Origin: Deroplatys truncata
Taxonomy: Eukaryota; Arthropoda; Insecta; Mantodea; Mantidae
Length of the DNA stretch: 64,000 bases
Assembly (NCBI GenBank): GCA_030765065.1
Contig: CM060978.1
Location: forward strand, 59,300,421-59,364,420
Reading direction: 5' to 3'
The notes under the pieces: generated by a model
The model's database searches: none
What the model was told of the DNA's origin: nothing
What the model saw: the letters and a program-made list of their open reading frames with translations, nothing else
Position numbers and translations under genes: made by a program
Shown here: positions 12,481-24,312 of the stretch, piece after piece
Layout of the letters: each line of letters starts with the position of its first letter
How positions within the stretch are numbered: position 1 is the stretch's first letter

Positions 12481-13324
12481 GTGTAATAACGTATTAAAAT
12501 CTCTCGGTCTAAGGTCTGTGCAAGGTTTCAGGAGAGATAAATCGTCTCCACTCTGCTTGTCTTTTACCTTTAGCTACTGAATTATCCAATGAGGTGTCAT
12601 AAACGGGAAGTGGGCTGATTCGCGGGGACAAAGTGCCACGTCAATGTTGTGACACAGCAATTTTATAGTATAGAAAAATTTAATAGGATCTTGTTTATAT
12701 CGAAAGAACTCAAAAACTAAAATTATTATTCCAGTTCTGTAACAGCACAGTTTGGAAATGATAATAATGATAACGATAATTATGTGTGATTGGCCTCTCT
12801 ATTAAAAAACCGAGTTTACTTTGTAAAACTTCAACTGAAATAATTTGTAATATAAAAAATCAATTAGCGAGGAACTTTTTTACTTTAAGAGATAGATGAA
12901 GGATGAAAGCTATGAAATACTCCAAAACATGTTAATTATCTTTTGGAAGATTTTCCATGATAATACCGCATGTGTGTGAAATGCTATCGCTAGTTATATG
13001 CAAACACTTGCTTTTACATCCGCTGCAACTTGCTCTTTGCGTGGCCTGTCACAGTAATTCACAAACATAGCATTTTTGTTGCAATGCTCGTGTCTTTAGT
13101 CCTGCCTCTACAGCTAGATAGTAAAAAAGGTGGTGTGATAAACAAGTTTGTAAGAATAAAATAAAACACGGCTAGGCGAAATTATGGCGTGTGCAGCTTA
13201 AGCAGCGACCCAGAGAGAGAATAGTAAAGGCATGCCCGCCCAAGGCAGTTAGAAAGGGGAGATACATGGCAGAGTAAGTTGCCCTCCCAAGGGTTTCTTC
13301 TAAGTTGTTGAACTATAATTATAT
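12481..13324. other. Unidentified insert inside the decayed LINE
   Basis: LINE-like translation stops near 12,480 and resumes at about 13,325 with the next expected segment, so this stretch looks inserted. It has no long frame, no match elsewhere in the window and no obvious inverted termini. I cannot identify a target-site duplication. Confidence 0.4.
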
Positions 13325-13497
13325 ACGCGGTAGGTACAATAAAACGAAGCGTTAAAAGTACTAGGAAAGAAACTAAACTAAAATGTTAAAAATGTTAATG
13401 GCTATGCCCACGTTATTGTATGGCTCAAAAGTTTGGACACTTTACAAAAGAAACAACCACACCTATGTACCATTTTTGAGGCAGCATTTTTAACACT
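13325..13497 (+). pseudogene. Decayed LINE, continuation
   Basis: The translation includes TIKRSVKSTRKETKLK and then an MAMPTLLYGSKVWTLYKRNN block (about 13,395-13,455). This resembles the VMAVPTLLYGSE.WT block that lies C-terminal to the reverse transcriptase in many insect LINEs. The element is then interrupted by the inverted LTR-like pair. Confidence 0.75.
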
Positions 13498-14430
13498 TAA
13501 ATGATTTCAGTCAAATTATATAATATGTAAATTTAATACCAGCCCGCCTTGAAGCAATATGTGTTTGTAATAATTTGTAAAATGTATGTAACAGTCATTG
13601 CATATGCTTACATTATTGTAAACATATTAAATAATGTTATGTGAATGCATTACGTAATTTAATAATGTAGGAGCTGTGAGAATAATAAGTTAAAAGTTGC
13701 TAACAATGAGGTAATCTTGAGGCAATAATTAGTAAGAAAGTTTAACAGTACTACTTCTGATTCTTGGAAGCAATAATGTAATTTTAGTGACAGTTTATAA
13801 AATAGCCAATCAAGAACCAGAGAAAGCTTTAGATAAATAAAGGTATCTATTGGAGTAGGATTAGCCAATCAGAAACTGAAAGGAGAAACGTTTACAAATT
13901 TAGAAATCAGTTGCCTACAAACGGTGTTCCTAACTAGACGTAAAAAGTGTCCTCGAGATTTAAAATGTATTCGTGTGAGACGAAAAATAAATTTACGTGT
14001 TAAAAATCGTAATTAATTAATAAAAAAGTCTCACAGCTCTCTATATCAGTGAGGTGTTATTTAAATCGTGTCAAGCTTAATAAAAGAAGTGAAGTAAAAT
14101 TATAATCTGTGTAAGCCTACATTCTTGTCACATCACAACCCTGCTAAGAGAAACGTGTCTCTATAAAATATACTGACGCAGCCGAGGCAAACATAAATAT
14201 ATAATATTTAAAGAAACAGTCAAATTACAAAGTTAATATCTTTTTAAACTTGGGGCAAAGGCTACCTGAAAGTACATTTGGGGCGAAGGCTACCGGAAAG
14301 CGGGTACTATACGTGCGGTTGCAACTACTACAAGTTTGGCTCCCAGCAGTTGAAATATGATACAACTCCTTCAATACAACCTACTTCAAATTGAAAACTC
14401 CTTCAAAATAATAATACAACGTTTTTCTCA
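13492..14430 (+). repeat. LTR-like repeat type A (left of an inverted pair)
   Basis: It runs from gaggcagcatttttaacac to ctca just before the PBS-like motif at 14,431. It contains two gattggct-type CCAAT blocks on the minus strand, aataaaag (14,081-14,088), tgacgcagccgaggcaaac (14,174-14,192) and ggggcgaaggctaccggaaa (14,280-14,299). It matches 15,317-16,215 in the opposite orientation. Confidence 0.65.
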
Positions 14431-14452
14431 AATTGGCGTCCATACGTGGAGT
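14431..14452 (+). other. Primer-binding-site-like motif after LTR-like repeat
   Basis: aattggcgtccatacgtgga follows the LTR-like repeat. It resembles aatttggcgcctaaacgtgg at 35,262-35,281 and aattggctcccaaacgtggg at 34,595-34,614. An inverted copy (cgtatggacgccaatt) sits at 15,301-15,316. TGGCGCC-type sequences just inside an LTR are typical primer-binding sites. The primer tRNA was not identified. Confidence 0.5.
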
Positions 14453-14587
14453 TAACTTCTTCATTTTCACAAGTGAATTGTTCGCCACCAAGGAAGCTCC
14501 GTCTTATATTAATGAACTGGATAGTGAAACACCTTTTCTTGTCCTCCTTTCATTAATGAAGTTGATCAGTTCCGTCGTTGCATCTTC

Positions 14588-15050
14588 ATGAAGAAAAGAA
14601 TCGCAGTGTTAATCTGGATTCCCTCATACATCGACATACAAAGTAATGATTTGGCCGACAAAGTAGCCAAAGTTGCAACAGATCTTCCAAGTATAAATTC
14701 AAATGTTAAAATTCCATATCAAGACGTCAACACTCATTGACGTGATACATGGAAAAATAAAATCCGCGGCGCCAGAAATAATTCTATAGCACCCTTTTCA
14801 GTCAAGTTCCTAAATCACCGTGACCAGATATTGATAACCAGAGTCCGAGTTGGTCATATTAGCTTACAAACTCCTACATCTCTCTGAAGAAGAGCCAACT
14901 CAATGCACAGTCTGCAATACAAGGAACAGTATCCAGCACCTAATCAAGAACTATCAGTTGTACCATCTTTACAGAAAAAAGCTCAAGATTCCAGGCAATC
15001 TAAACCTATTGAAGTATTCAAATCCATGTAATTGAGTTTTTAGTTTTCAA
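14588..15050 (+). pseudogene. LINE RNase H / C-terminal zinc-knuckle fragment
   Basis: The translation from 14,588 includes IWIPSYIDIQSNDLADKVAK, the W-IPSH-G-GND-AD block near the end of LINE-encoded RNase H. It runs to an in-frame stop at 14,738-14,740, continues in frame, then shifts. A CTVCNTRNSIQHLI..YHLYRKKLKIPGN stretch (about 14,900-15,000) resembles the CxxC..H.L zinc knuckle that ends such proteins. It lies between two LTR-like repeats facing each other and is unrelated to an LTR-element pol. Not functional. Confidence 0.7.
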
Positions 15051-15316
15051 ATTGTAGCTAACCCGCTACTTCGATGTGGGTTATCTGCGTCGTTCTCGTC
15101 CTCTACCTCGTTGAATGGGTAGTCTTCAGGACTCGAAATCGCCGATATCGGTCAGGAAGCACTTGTCGCATCTCAGGGTCAACTGTCAGCGAATCGGCCT
15201 GAAATTCCCTACTGTTATTGTCACAGTAAGATTGCGGGAGTGGTGGCACCAGATATTGTCTTGAAAGAAACACTCTTGAAGCAGTAAATTATTAGCTCCT
15301 CGTATGGACGCCAATT

Positions 15317-16215
15317 TAAAGTAGTTTGTATTGAAGGAGTTGTATTATATTTCAATTGCTGGGGAACCGAACTTGAAATTCGTTGCAACCACACGTATAG
15401 TAACCGCTTTCCGGTAGCCTTCGCCCCAATGTACTTTCAGGTGGCCTTTGCCCCAAGTTTAAAAAAAATATTAACCTTGTAATCTGACTGTTTCTTTAAA
15501 TATTATATATTCATGTTTGCCTCGGCTGCGTCAGTATTATTATTAGAGACACGTTTCTCTTAGCAGGGTTGTGATGCAACAAGAATGTAGGCTTACACAG
15601 ATTATAATTTTACTTTACTCCTTTTATTAATGCTTGATACGATTAACGTAACACTTCACTGATATAGAGAGGTGTGAGATACTTTTTATTAATTAATTAC
15701 ACTTTTTAACACGTAAATTATTCTTTTTTTTGCCTCACATGAATACGTATTAAATTTCTTGAGGACACTTTTTGCGTCTGGTTAGTAACGCTGTCTGCAG
15801 GGAACTGACTTCTGAATTTGTAAAATTTTCTCCTTTTCAGTTTCTGATTGGCTAATCCTACTCCAATAGAATACCTTCATTTAACTAAAGCTTTTTCTGG
15901 TTGTTGATTGGCTATTTTATAAACTGTCACTAAAATTACATTATTGCTTCCAAGAATCAGAAGTAGTATTGTTAAACTCTCAAACTCATTATTGCCTCAA
16001 GGTTATCTCATTGTTACCTCGTTGTTAGCAAAGTTTAACCTATTACTCTCACAGCTCCTACATTATTAAATTACGTAATACATTCACATAACATTATAAA
16101 ACGTGGATACAATAATATAAACATATACAATGACTGTAATATACACTTTTTATATATTGTTACATACACATATTGCTTTAAGCCAGGCTGTTGTTGAATT
16201 TACGTATTATCTTTA
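15317..16215 (-). repeat. LTR-like repeat type A (right of an inverted pair)
   Basis: This is the reverse complement of the 13.5-14.4 kb unit, with an inverted PBS-like motif at its inner (left) edge, 15,301-15,316. The outer edge is shorter than the left copy's by about 30-40 bp: it stops at tttacgtattat, before the gaggcag-type end. Confidence 0.65.
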
Positions 16216-16500
16216 TTAGATAAAAAGAGAATTGACGAGATCAGAAAGAAACTCAGTATTTTTAAGTTAATAGAAAAGATGCACCAATATAGAAACAACT
16301 GGAAGGAACGTGCAGATAAAATGAAAGATTACAGCATCCCAAAATTGGTACTAAATTATAAACTTATAGTCAACAAAAGCATTGGAAAACCGAGGAAGAG
16401 ATTGTCACAGCGGACATTCCATTCATGAGACCGGAGCAAGTCTTTCGAGGCTTAATACCTCAATATGATGATGATGATGATGATGACAGCTTTTACATTA
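16210..16500 (+). pseudogene. Decayed LINE, C-terminal end and (ATG)n tail
   Basis: The translation contains LLDKKRIDEIRKKLSIFKL, then IEKMHQYRNNWKERADKM and IGKPRKRLSQ. These resemble the EI..EL.I..V...I..YR..W..H..RM and GRPRKRW blocks that end many insect LINE ORF2 proteins. It joins the 13,325-13,497 segment across the inverted LTR-like pair. A gatgatgatgatg tract near 16,468-16,488 is a common 3' end for such LINEs. Confidence 0.75.
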
Positions 16501-16562
16501 CCTAGCTCTCTGTTGAAAATTGTCTCATGAGTTTGTTAAACACATTATATATAAAAACAATT

Positions 16563-17790
16563 TAACGTGACTTTCTCTACTCCTCTACAAGCTATTTTTA
16601 CAAACGCTTATTCTCCATCAACTTCATGTTAATCAAGACAAACATTTGTAGAAACTTATGGCTAAGTTTTGGAAAATTTAAACAAATAAGGAATATCTCG
16701 GAAATGGTTCACTCGGCAAAAAGAATGTATATGGCATAAATTGTGTATTTTAACACGATCTACATTTTTGTGTAGTAAAATTTTGTCGGAAACCTATAGT
16801 TTACCAATTATGCAAAAGTCGTTCACAATGAAGAATACTTTTGGGGACATTCCCAGAAAATTCGAGATATACATTTCATTTATTATAAAAATATCTTTAA
16901 CAAATGATATTTCAATCTAAATCCTTAGAGCCTTTTTTGAGAAAACTAAGATTTTCGAAAAATCTTCCATGTAAAGGGTAATCTGGGGTAGGGGGATTTT
17001 CCTGAAAACCTTCGTGTCGCATCTCTGCAAGATACTGAAACTAAATACCAAGTTTGGTGTTTATCTGACTGTTCGTTTCTGAATTATGCTGTTCACAGAC
17101 ACACACACGGACCTGTTTTCAAAAATGCTTCTATTTTGGATTCAGGAGGCCTCGAAACATGCATTTCCGGTGAAATCTCGGTATCAAATTTTTGGGTGGA
17201 ATACAATACTTCCCCTACTTATTTATACGTAGTAGAGAAAGTAAAAATGAATAACGACTAGAAGCTGAAATAAGTATGAGGTGTTTTACAATAATGGAGC
17301 ATATCTTGGAAATGGTTAATGCAGAAACACATTTGACACAAATTGTGTGTTTTAAGGAAATCTGCGTTTTTTTGTGTAGAACTTTTTGTCTATCTCTCTC
17401 GGTTTACAAATTATAGCAAATTCGATCAGAATGAAGAGGAATTCACAGACTATTTGCAGAATGCTTAAGATAGCCACTCAAGTCACTGAATAAAATTTTT
17501 CATGCAAGGAGTATTATGCACTGAAGGGATTTTCTTGAAAGTCTTTGTTTCTCAACCTTGGAGGATGCTTAACAAAAATACCATATATAGTATTCATTCG
17601 AATTTTCATTTTTGAGTTCTGCTGTCCACCACACACACACCCACATACTCGGACTTTGTTCTAAAATGTCTTTTTAAGATTTAGGGAGCCTCAAAACCTT
17701 TATTTTCGCTGAAGCTAGGCACGTATTGAAGTTTTGGTTTGAATGCAATACTTCTTCTACTGACCCTAGTTTAGTAGTAGCATAAAATAG
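16563..17790 (-). repeat. Two minus repeat A copies
   Basis: The first runs about 16,563-17,243. It has an internal deletion after the catttgtagaaac block and ends at gtagtagagaaagtaa. The second, more diverged, runs about 17,280-17,790 with a CA tract at 17,627-17,643. Confidence 0.75.
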
Positions 17791-17805
17791 CGCGACATAC
17801 ATGTA

Positions 17806-18309
17806 GGATGTAATTACCCGTGAGGGACACCTCATCTGCGATCAACTAGATTTATTGTGGCTACACCCCCGGGAAGCAGGGATGAAGTGAAGAAGCCGCA
17901 GCAGGTCGCAGGTCCGCAGGCAGACGCGTTTACGGAGACACACGAATATCGCTATCATTTCTAGTACGAAACACCCGCTTCCGCCAGTAGACGCGGAGTG
18001 CCACGGGAGGGCGACGAAGCGGCCCTTGCGGGCAGTTCAACGGGCTCCGTCATCGGAGGGGAGAAATCTTTCCATAGCGCAGCGACCATACCACCTAGAC
18101 GCACTAAGGAACCCGGAGATGAAATGACAGGAAATGAAGGAAAGGAGAAATTGTGGTAGAATACACCACCCCAGCAAACGTCTAGATAACCAGAGGAAAG
18201 CCGCGAAAAACCCCACCGTAAGAGCGGGTGGACACCGAAAATAGAACCCGGGACCTCCCGAATGCAGATCATAGACGTTGCCACCTGAATCATCCCGCTC
18301 GGTACTACG
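17806..18309 (-). repeat. tRNA-derived SINE, family B, long copy
   Basis: On the minus strand the head reads gtaccgagcgggatgattca, then ggcaacgtctatgatctgca and a degenerate B box (gggttctattttcgg). The body continues for about 400 bp to a GC-rich end. A possible 8-bp target duplication, tacatgta, lies at 17,798-17,805 and 18,310-18,317. That octamer is itself palindromic, so the evidence is modest. The 117-codon minus frame here is a SINE frame, not a gene. Confidence 0.55.
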
Positions 18310-18439
18310 TACATGTAATGGGCATAAATTTCAGTTAATATTTACTTAAATAAATAGGATGTCAAACTGGGACCCAATTAAAGAGCAATACGAGTTGAAA
18401 TTCATTCTAGACTTCTAAATTTACAATATTAATTACTAG

Positions 18440-19010
18440 CTTTGCTGTATATATCGTAAAAGTTTCGTCAAATTCGGTCAAATAGGGACACATTTTAGAA
18501 AAACCGCTGTGATTCCCCTTAATTTCAACACTTTTCAAGGATATGACATGAATATTTTGATGAAATTCCTCTACCATAAATTACTCTTTACAGGTAAATT
18601 TGTTCGTTATTTTTAATTTCCTCTTAAATGGTTCTGACGATTTTGACTGAAGTGCCCTACACTTAAGATACTTACATGTCTCATAGAATGCATACTTTAA
18701 TTTTCCACGAATAGCCTGGAAGCTCTTCTTGATTTTAAATTTATTTTATATAACTTTGTAAACTGTCAAACATAAGAGATAGACGAAAGCTAACTGCTCG
18801 AAAATGTGGACCTTGTTAAAACAAATAACCTATGTCAATTCTTTGTAGCATTAACCATTCCAAGATATTGAATGCTATTGGTTTGTACCTTCCAATAATT
18901 CATCACACATTTGTAAATGTTAAATCACCACTTTTGACTGGCATTTCAAAGCCAGCATACAGGGACCAGCTTTGTAAACTATCTTTTCAAATTCCTGTAT
19001 TGCTTGTGCA
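18440..19010 (+). repeat. Diverged repeat A copy
   Basis: The order of blocks follows plus repeat A: tttacaggtaaatttg, gattttgactgaagtg, acataagagatagacg, tgtcaattctttgtagcattaacc, ccagcatacagggaccagc. Identity is low and both ends are lost. Confidence 0.5.
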
Positions 19011-19422
19011 ACGACAGGAAGAAATCAACCCAGCTTCCCTGGACAAACCGTATTCGTTACCGTTCCTAGGGTACTTAATGACGTCATGACTTCATTTTAT
19101 TGAGTGGAGCCTTGTAGGTGCTATCACGCCTTGTGCTGTGTATCGCACCAATAAGCATACCTATGTTAGCGCGTTCAACTCATTGACTAAACACCAATAA
19201 AAATAGGTGAGCAATGGCGACCTCCCTTAAGTAGAAAAGAGAACGAGAGCTAACTTAAGTCTCATTTTAATATGGTGGAGACCGATTTATTCGATCGTGA
19301 GGTTATACAGCAAATGTCTGTTTGGAAGTGCTCTTGAATATGGGTCAATTCTCGAGATGTTAGCATTTTAGTCCTCAAACATCAGTTACAGGTCCTCGTA
19401 TAAATTAGTGTTACTAGATATT
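19011..19422. other. No identifiable feature
   Basis: No frame, shared repeat or RNA signature that I can assign. Confidence 0.3.
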
Positions 19423-19424
19423 TA

Positions 19425-20287
19425 CGAGGGCTGATCAATAAAGACAGATTGATTTTTTCCTGGAGCATTCTTGAGAGTTTCCTGTCTCTACCATGAGCGG
19501 GGTTTCATGTATTATGTCCATAGGCGGCAGCACTCTCGTATCGGTAGGTTGATAGTAATGCTGTATATTGTTGACCCTAGTTGAATTTCGCATACCACAA
19601 AATGAAGGTGACACAAGAGGAGCAATAAAATTTTGTATTCGTTCAAATCATACAGCCTCAGAAACTTTGGAAAAGCTGAAGCAAGCATACGGTGAAGATG
19701 CACTACCTCGTGCAACAGTGTTCAGGTGGTTCAAACACTTCAAAGTAGAGCGACTCCTCTGTGCTAAGCAAGGTGGGCCTGGTGCTTCGGCTTCTGCTAT
19801 GACTGAAGTCAACATCAACACAGCTGCTGTGGTTGTTGTTCCCACTCACACCACTGTTACAGCAGCATACTACACGTCAGTATTGGCTATACCGAGGAAG
19901 CATATTGCAAGAAAACATCCAGAACTTATCACAACAACGTGCGGCCTCACGTTGCAATTCAAGTCCAGGAATTTTTGGCTAAATTCAACATTACCTGTGT
20001 GCCGCATCTGCCTTATAGCCCCAATCTTGTCCCCTGTGATTTCTTGTTATTCCCATCACTAAAGGGAAAGCTTCGGAGCATTCGATTTGAGAGCACAGAA
20101 GCAGTGCTGAAGAAAAGTGAGGCGATTCTCAAAGACCTGACAAAGAATGGCCTGTACCATGTGTTCGAGGACTGGCAGAGACGCTATAAAAAGTGAATTC
20201 AAGTAGGAGAGGACCATGTCAACATTGAAATGGAGTAATAAACATCTGTGAAAAAAATTAGTCTCAGTCTTTATTGATCAGCCCTCG
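19425..20287 (+). mobile_element. Internally deleted mariner element
   Basis: The ends are inverted copies of CGAGGGCTGATCAATAAAGA, each flanked by TA (19,423-19,424 and 20,288-20,289), the mariner target duplication. Near the left end the frame from 19,568 gives a mariner N-terminal helix-turn-helix (AIKFCIRSNHTASETLEKLK then ATVFRWFKHF). After a deletion and frameshift, 19,939-20,196 gives the C-terminal catalytic end (VPHLPYSPNLVPCDF, then a LKGKLRSIRFESTEA block). The second catalytic Asp before N-V-R-P-H reads Asn, and the third (PCDF) is kept 34 residues on. At 863 bp against about 1.3 kb for an intact element, and with broken frames, it cannot make transposase. It could be moved only in trans. 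Confidence 0.9.
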
Positions 20288-20289
20288 TA

Positions 20290-20800
20290 CATGTTCTTAA
20301 AACAGGCAAGCTATAGCTCGCTTCCTCCTTGAACGCACTAAGGGTGAAGGAGGCGCCAGCGGATAACTTAAGACACGCCCTATTGACGCCCTTACAGATG
20401 ATCAGAAATCGGATGTAGATTACTTCTTGTGGAATGTGTACCTATTACGAAATGTGTAATGAAACATTTTTGGGAACGTTTTCCTGAATTAATAAGAGAG
20501 AGGAAGAGAAACAACGTTTTGTGGGTGTATGTTGCAGAAGAGAGATAAATATAAGCGAAGCGGTCCGAGAAATGGAAGTGACACAATATTTTACCGTGAT
20601 AATACACCGGCTATTCTATTGGTCTATTCCTGGATTTCTGCGTAAGATTTCTGCTTCCTGCATGTGATTGCTTGAACTTTCTATATGTATTTATAATATC
20701 GACCGTTTCCTTGCCAACCAAACTGAGGATTATTCCACGCTTTGAACTTAGTTCCCATGGTAACTTACAGTTGGATTTCAAATGAAAAGAAGCATGCTTG
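20290..20800. other. No identifiable feature
   Basis: Nothing recognised between the mariner element and the next repeat A remnant. Confidence 0.3.
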
Positions 20801-20809
20801 TATGTCGAC

Positions 20810-21215
20810 TATGCAAAGGTATGTACACAATCCCCCTCCAAAACACTATTCTTACAAAATATTATTGTCTTAACCACTTATTGAGATAAACTTTCATTAC
20901 GCATTATCGCTGTAGGTACGAAGAGTACGGCAGGCTAGATAGTCAGATTTTTAAAATGCGGGTGCTTTGAAATTCAAACTCTTTGCATGACCACGGGATA
21001 AAAAAGTAGCGAATTACCACTTAAAAATTATTTGTGTGTTACATTCACATGACTTTCTCTACCCACTATCGTTTACTTTATATAGTTTCTACAAGCTATT
21101 CTTACGAAAGCTTATCTCCAGCCTACGTTAATGAGATACACCTCTGCAGAAAGAGTTTTATTACACATTTTGTTGAAGGTACACTGACGCGCATAAAAAG
21201 TGACCAATTCCCCTA
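20810..21215 (-). repeat. Diverged repeat A fragments
   Basis: Two minus pieces. The one at about 20,810-21,030 includes cttgacat-type Lcaaactctttgcatgacc blocks in diverged form. The one at 21,034-21,215 starts with tgtgttacattcacatgact and tttctctacc. Confidence 0.5.
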
Positions 21216-21880
21216 GATGGCAATAGTGTTTTTATTTCCGTATACTTTCCACTTTCAGGTAACCAATCTTTTGACTCAACCCTGCGGGTAGCAGTTCTCT
21301 ATGTGACTGACCTAAAAAACAACTTCTGGACACAAAGGGAACCAGTGAACAATGTTATAATTGTCGTGAAATGAAGGAGTGGTTCGGTTACCTCCTCTAT
21401 GAAAATAGTTTCACTACGATTGGTACACAAAGAAAGCCTAAACAATATTCAACATAGGTAATTCGTCTTCTATAAGTGGGGGTGAAGAATTACTTGCATG
21501 TGTCGTTAATCTAAATGATTGCTGTGAGAGCTTCCAGCAACATGGAGACACAGGTTAAAGTTATTGCCACTATCGAATAGCAATAAGAAAATGAATATTA
21601 ATAAAACAGTAGTGTAGTACGAAAATGCAAAGTTTAAGCTGTGATATTGCCCTTTGACAGTTCTGTTATATTTTGGGGGAGGTTAAGTACCATTCTAATT
21701 CAGTGGCTAGAATCAATCTTGGAAGAAAGGAGGTCAGGCTGGCAGAGGGTGGGACTGTATTTATCTGTACTAATATAAACAGGTGCGTAAAGTTATGGGC
21801 CACATTTTATGCATGTCAGTATATAAGGAGATAGGAAAACGAAATCATATTCAGATAGTTTAAAATCGGGTCATTGGATA
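21216..21880. other. No identifiable feature
   Basis: Apparently single-copy sequence within this window, with no long frame. Confidence 0.3.
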
Positions 21881-22570
21881 CTGGCCTAGAAATTCTACAC
21901 CCTTTCCATGATATCGCGAGAAACCACTGACACAAAAATTAATTTAAAATTAATTCTGTGTTTTGGACAGCTCTATAGTGTTTGTTAGTAAGTTTTTGCA
22001 TTTATCTCCGGTTTATCAGTTAAAGTAAGTTACCCAAAATTCTCACCGAATGAAGTCGTCTTCACAGATATTTCCAGAATATACTTCATTTCTCATGCAA
22101 TTATCTAAACATTCGCATTTTAATTAAAAATATAGAGCCATGTTACAGAAAATCGAAAATTTCGAAAACTCTTGCATGTAAAGACTAATCTGAGGTGGGC
22201 GAATTTTCTTGAAAGTCTTCACATTTTTGGAAGGTGTTGAACTTAATTTCCAATTTTCATTTTTATTGGAAATTTCGTTGTTGATTTGTGCTGTTGACAG
22301 ATACACTCACATGAAGCTTTTTCTAAAAATGCTTTCTGTTTAGATTGATAACATGTTTCGATATCGATATTGAATTTTTCAGTGGAATACCATATCCTCT
22401 GAATCTACTAAAAAGTCATTTGAACATAAACTGTGCGCTCTAACGAGATATAAATGTTTTTGTGTGGTAAGATTTTATCCACCAAGGTGATTTAGAATTG
22501 AAGAGGACTACACAGGATTTACAGAAAATTCAATATATACATCTTATTTGCCATGTAAATATCTTAAATA
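21881..22570 (-). repeat. Repeat A minus copies, the second interrupted by a mariner
   Basis: A diverged minus copy runs to about 22,420. A second minus copy begins near 22,425 and is cut at 22,569-22,570 (TA) by the mariner. It resumes at about 24,313 after the mariner and a SINE. Confidence 0.65.
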
Positions 22571-23872
22571 CGAGGCACATCCAGAAAGTAAGTTTCCCTA
22601 GTTTTTAAAAACAAAGAAAACATAGTTACATGAAAAACTTTATTGGCAACAGTCGCAGCAATGTTTGAGCTATTTTTCGACATAGTCACTACAAGAATTG
22701 AGACACTTGTCATATCGTGGGATCAACTTTTGTATCTCTGTGTCGTAGATGTCTGCCACCTGTGAATGTAACCAGTGTGTGACAAGCGTTTTCAGCTTTC
22801 GTCGTTGTCAAAACCATGACAGTAGGACAGGTATCTCTTCAGGTGCAAGAAAAGAATGGAAATCGCTGGGAGCAAGATTAGGAATGTATGGTGGATGATC
22901 AGCTCCCAGCCGAACTCCTGCAGAACAGTTGCTGTGCGCCGAGCCGTATATGAACGAGCATTGTCATGGAGCAGCACAGCACCTGCAGTAAGCATTCCAA
23001 GCCTCTTTGTTTTGAAAGACACGTCGCAATTTCCGCAGTGTTTCACAGTAACGGCCAGCGTTCACTCTTTCACTGGGCAGGAAGTCAATGAGCAGAATAC
23101 CTTTCCTGTCCCGGAACACCGTGCACATCACTTTCTGCACGGACACAGTCTGTTTGAATTTCATCTTGACCGGAGATCCACTGTAACGCCAATGCATTGA
23201 CTGCTGCTTGGTTTCCCGGGTAAAGTGGGAAATCTACGTCTCATCATCTGTGACGATGTTATCGAGGAACTCGTCGCTGTCATCATGATACGCTGCAGAA
23301 ATATCAGAGTTGCTCCTAAACGTTTCGGTTTGTGCTGGGGGTCAGGTTTTTCGGCACCCACCTGGCACACAATTTATTGAACAGCAGGTGCTTAGTGGCA
23401 ATTTCAAGCAACAGGAATCGCCATATCTGCGGAAAATGGCTGCTGAGTTCCGTAATCGTGAAGAGACGGTTCTCAACGATGCGCTGTCGCACCAGCTCAA
23501 CAAGGTTATCAATGATAAGGGACGGTCGCCCATTGCGCTCTTCACCTTTGGAAAACTGCCTACAGCAGCGAGGTACCGTCTGTTTGCTCATAATGTTCAA
23601 CCCGTAGACCTGACAGAGATGACGAATTTCGATCGTCACTATGTTTTGTGCAGTAAGGAACCTTATCATTGACCGTACCTCGCAGGCGGCGGGAGAACGA
23701 ATAAGAGCCGCCATTTCGGGTCACTGCTGCCGCGCTACTGGCACCAGGCCAGAACTGTCCGGCTGGCATATGATTGATACGCTATAGATCTGTTAGGCGT
23801 GCGAAATTTTCCAGTCTAAACACGTTTACTTTAAAGAAACAACATCGGGAAACTTACTTTTTGGTTGCGCAC
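22571..23872 (-). mobile_element. Full-length mariner element, transposase frameshifted
   Basis: The ends are imperfect inverted repeats sharing aaagtaagtttccc, flanked by TA at 22,569-22,570 and 23,873-23,874. At 1302 bp the length is normal. On the minus strand, 23,316-23,714 encodes the N-terminal DNA-binding part (VRSMIRFLTAQNI, then MSKQTVPRCCRQFSKGEERNGRPSL and LCARWVPKNLTP). The catalytic core follows in other frames: DDETW-like remnants near 23,245, MHWRYSGSPVKMKFKQT (about 23,150-23,197) and LLHDNARSYTARRTATVL (about 22,935-22,990). The frame is then lost before the third Asp. At least two frameshifts make it inactive. It is a different lineage from the mariners at 0.5 and 61 kb, judging by its TIRs and protein. 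Confidence 0.9.
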
Positions 23873-23876
23873 TAAC

Positions 23877-24312
23877 TACCCCCCAGGAGGAAGGATGAAA
23901 TGAAGGAACCACATGAGGCTACAGGCCGCAGGCAGATAGGCCACGGAGGCGCTCGGAAGTCCGTAACAGTTCCAGTTCCGAAGATCATACCACTGCTGGA
24001 GCTGCCTAGAGAGGCCGATGAACTATCCGTCGACCAAGCAGCCCTCTAGTGTCCACAGGGAGTACTTTTTCGTTTCAGCAAGCATCCGTGCCTTCTGTCC
24101 GGCACCACTATGTCACAAAACATAGAAGTATACCTCAAAGATACAACGGAATGAAAAGCAAAGATAGAAAGGAAATCATAGTAATTGAGAAACCAGGAAA
24201 AACCGCCTACCAACCAGGAAAACCCACAAAAACCCAAGGTTAGGGAGGATAAGTGACGGAACGGTCGCCCGAATGCGACCCTTACACGTTTCTGCGGAGC
24301 TAACTCGTGCGG
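23877..24312 (-). repeat. tRNA-derived SINE, family B
   Basis: The left part (ggatgaaatgaaggaacc, then aggccgcaggcag) parallels 17.88-17.92 kb. The right part, read on the minus strand, has gttagctccgcagaaacgtg and gcattcgggcgaccg, matching the family head. It lies directly against the mariner's right TA. Flanking repeat A resumes at taaacatatgg. Confidence 0.55.

Noticed and set aside
17961-18314. 117-codon minus-strand frame as a gene
   Set aside because: It lies wholly within a family B SINE with a tRNA-like head.
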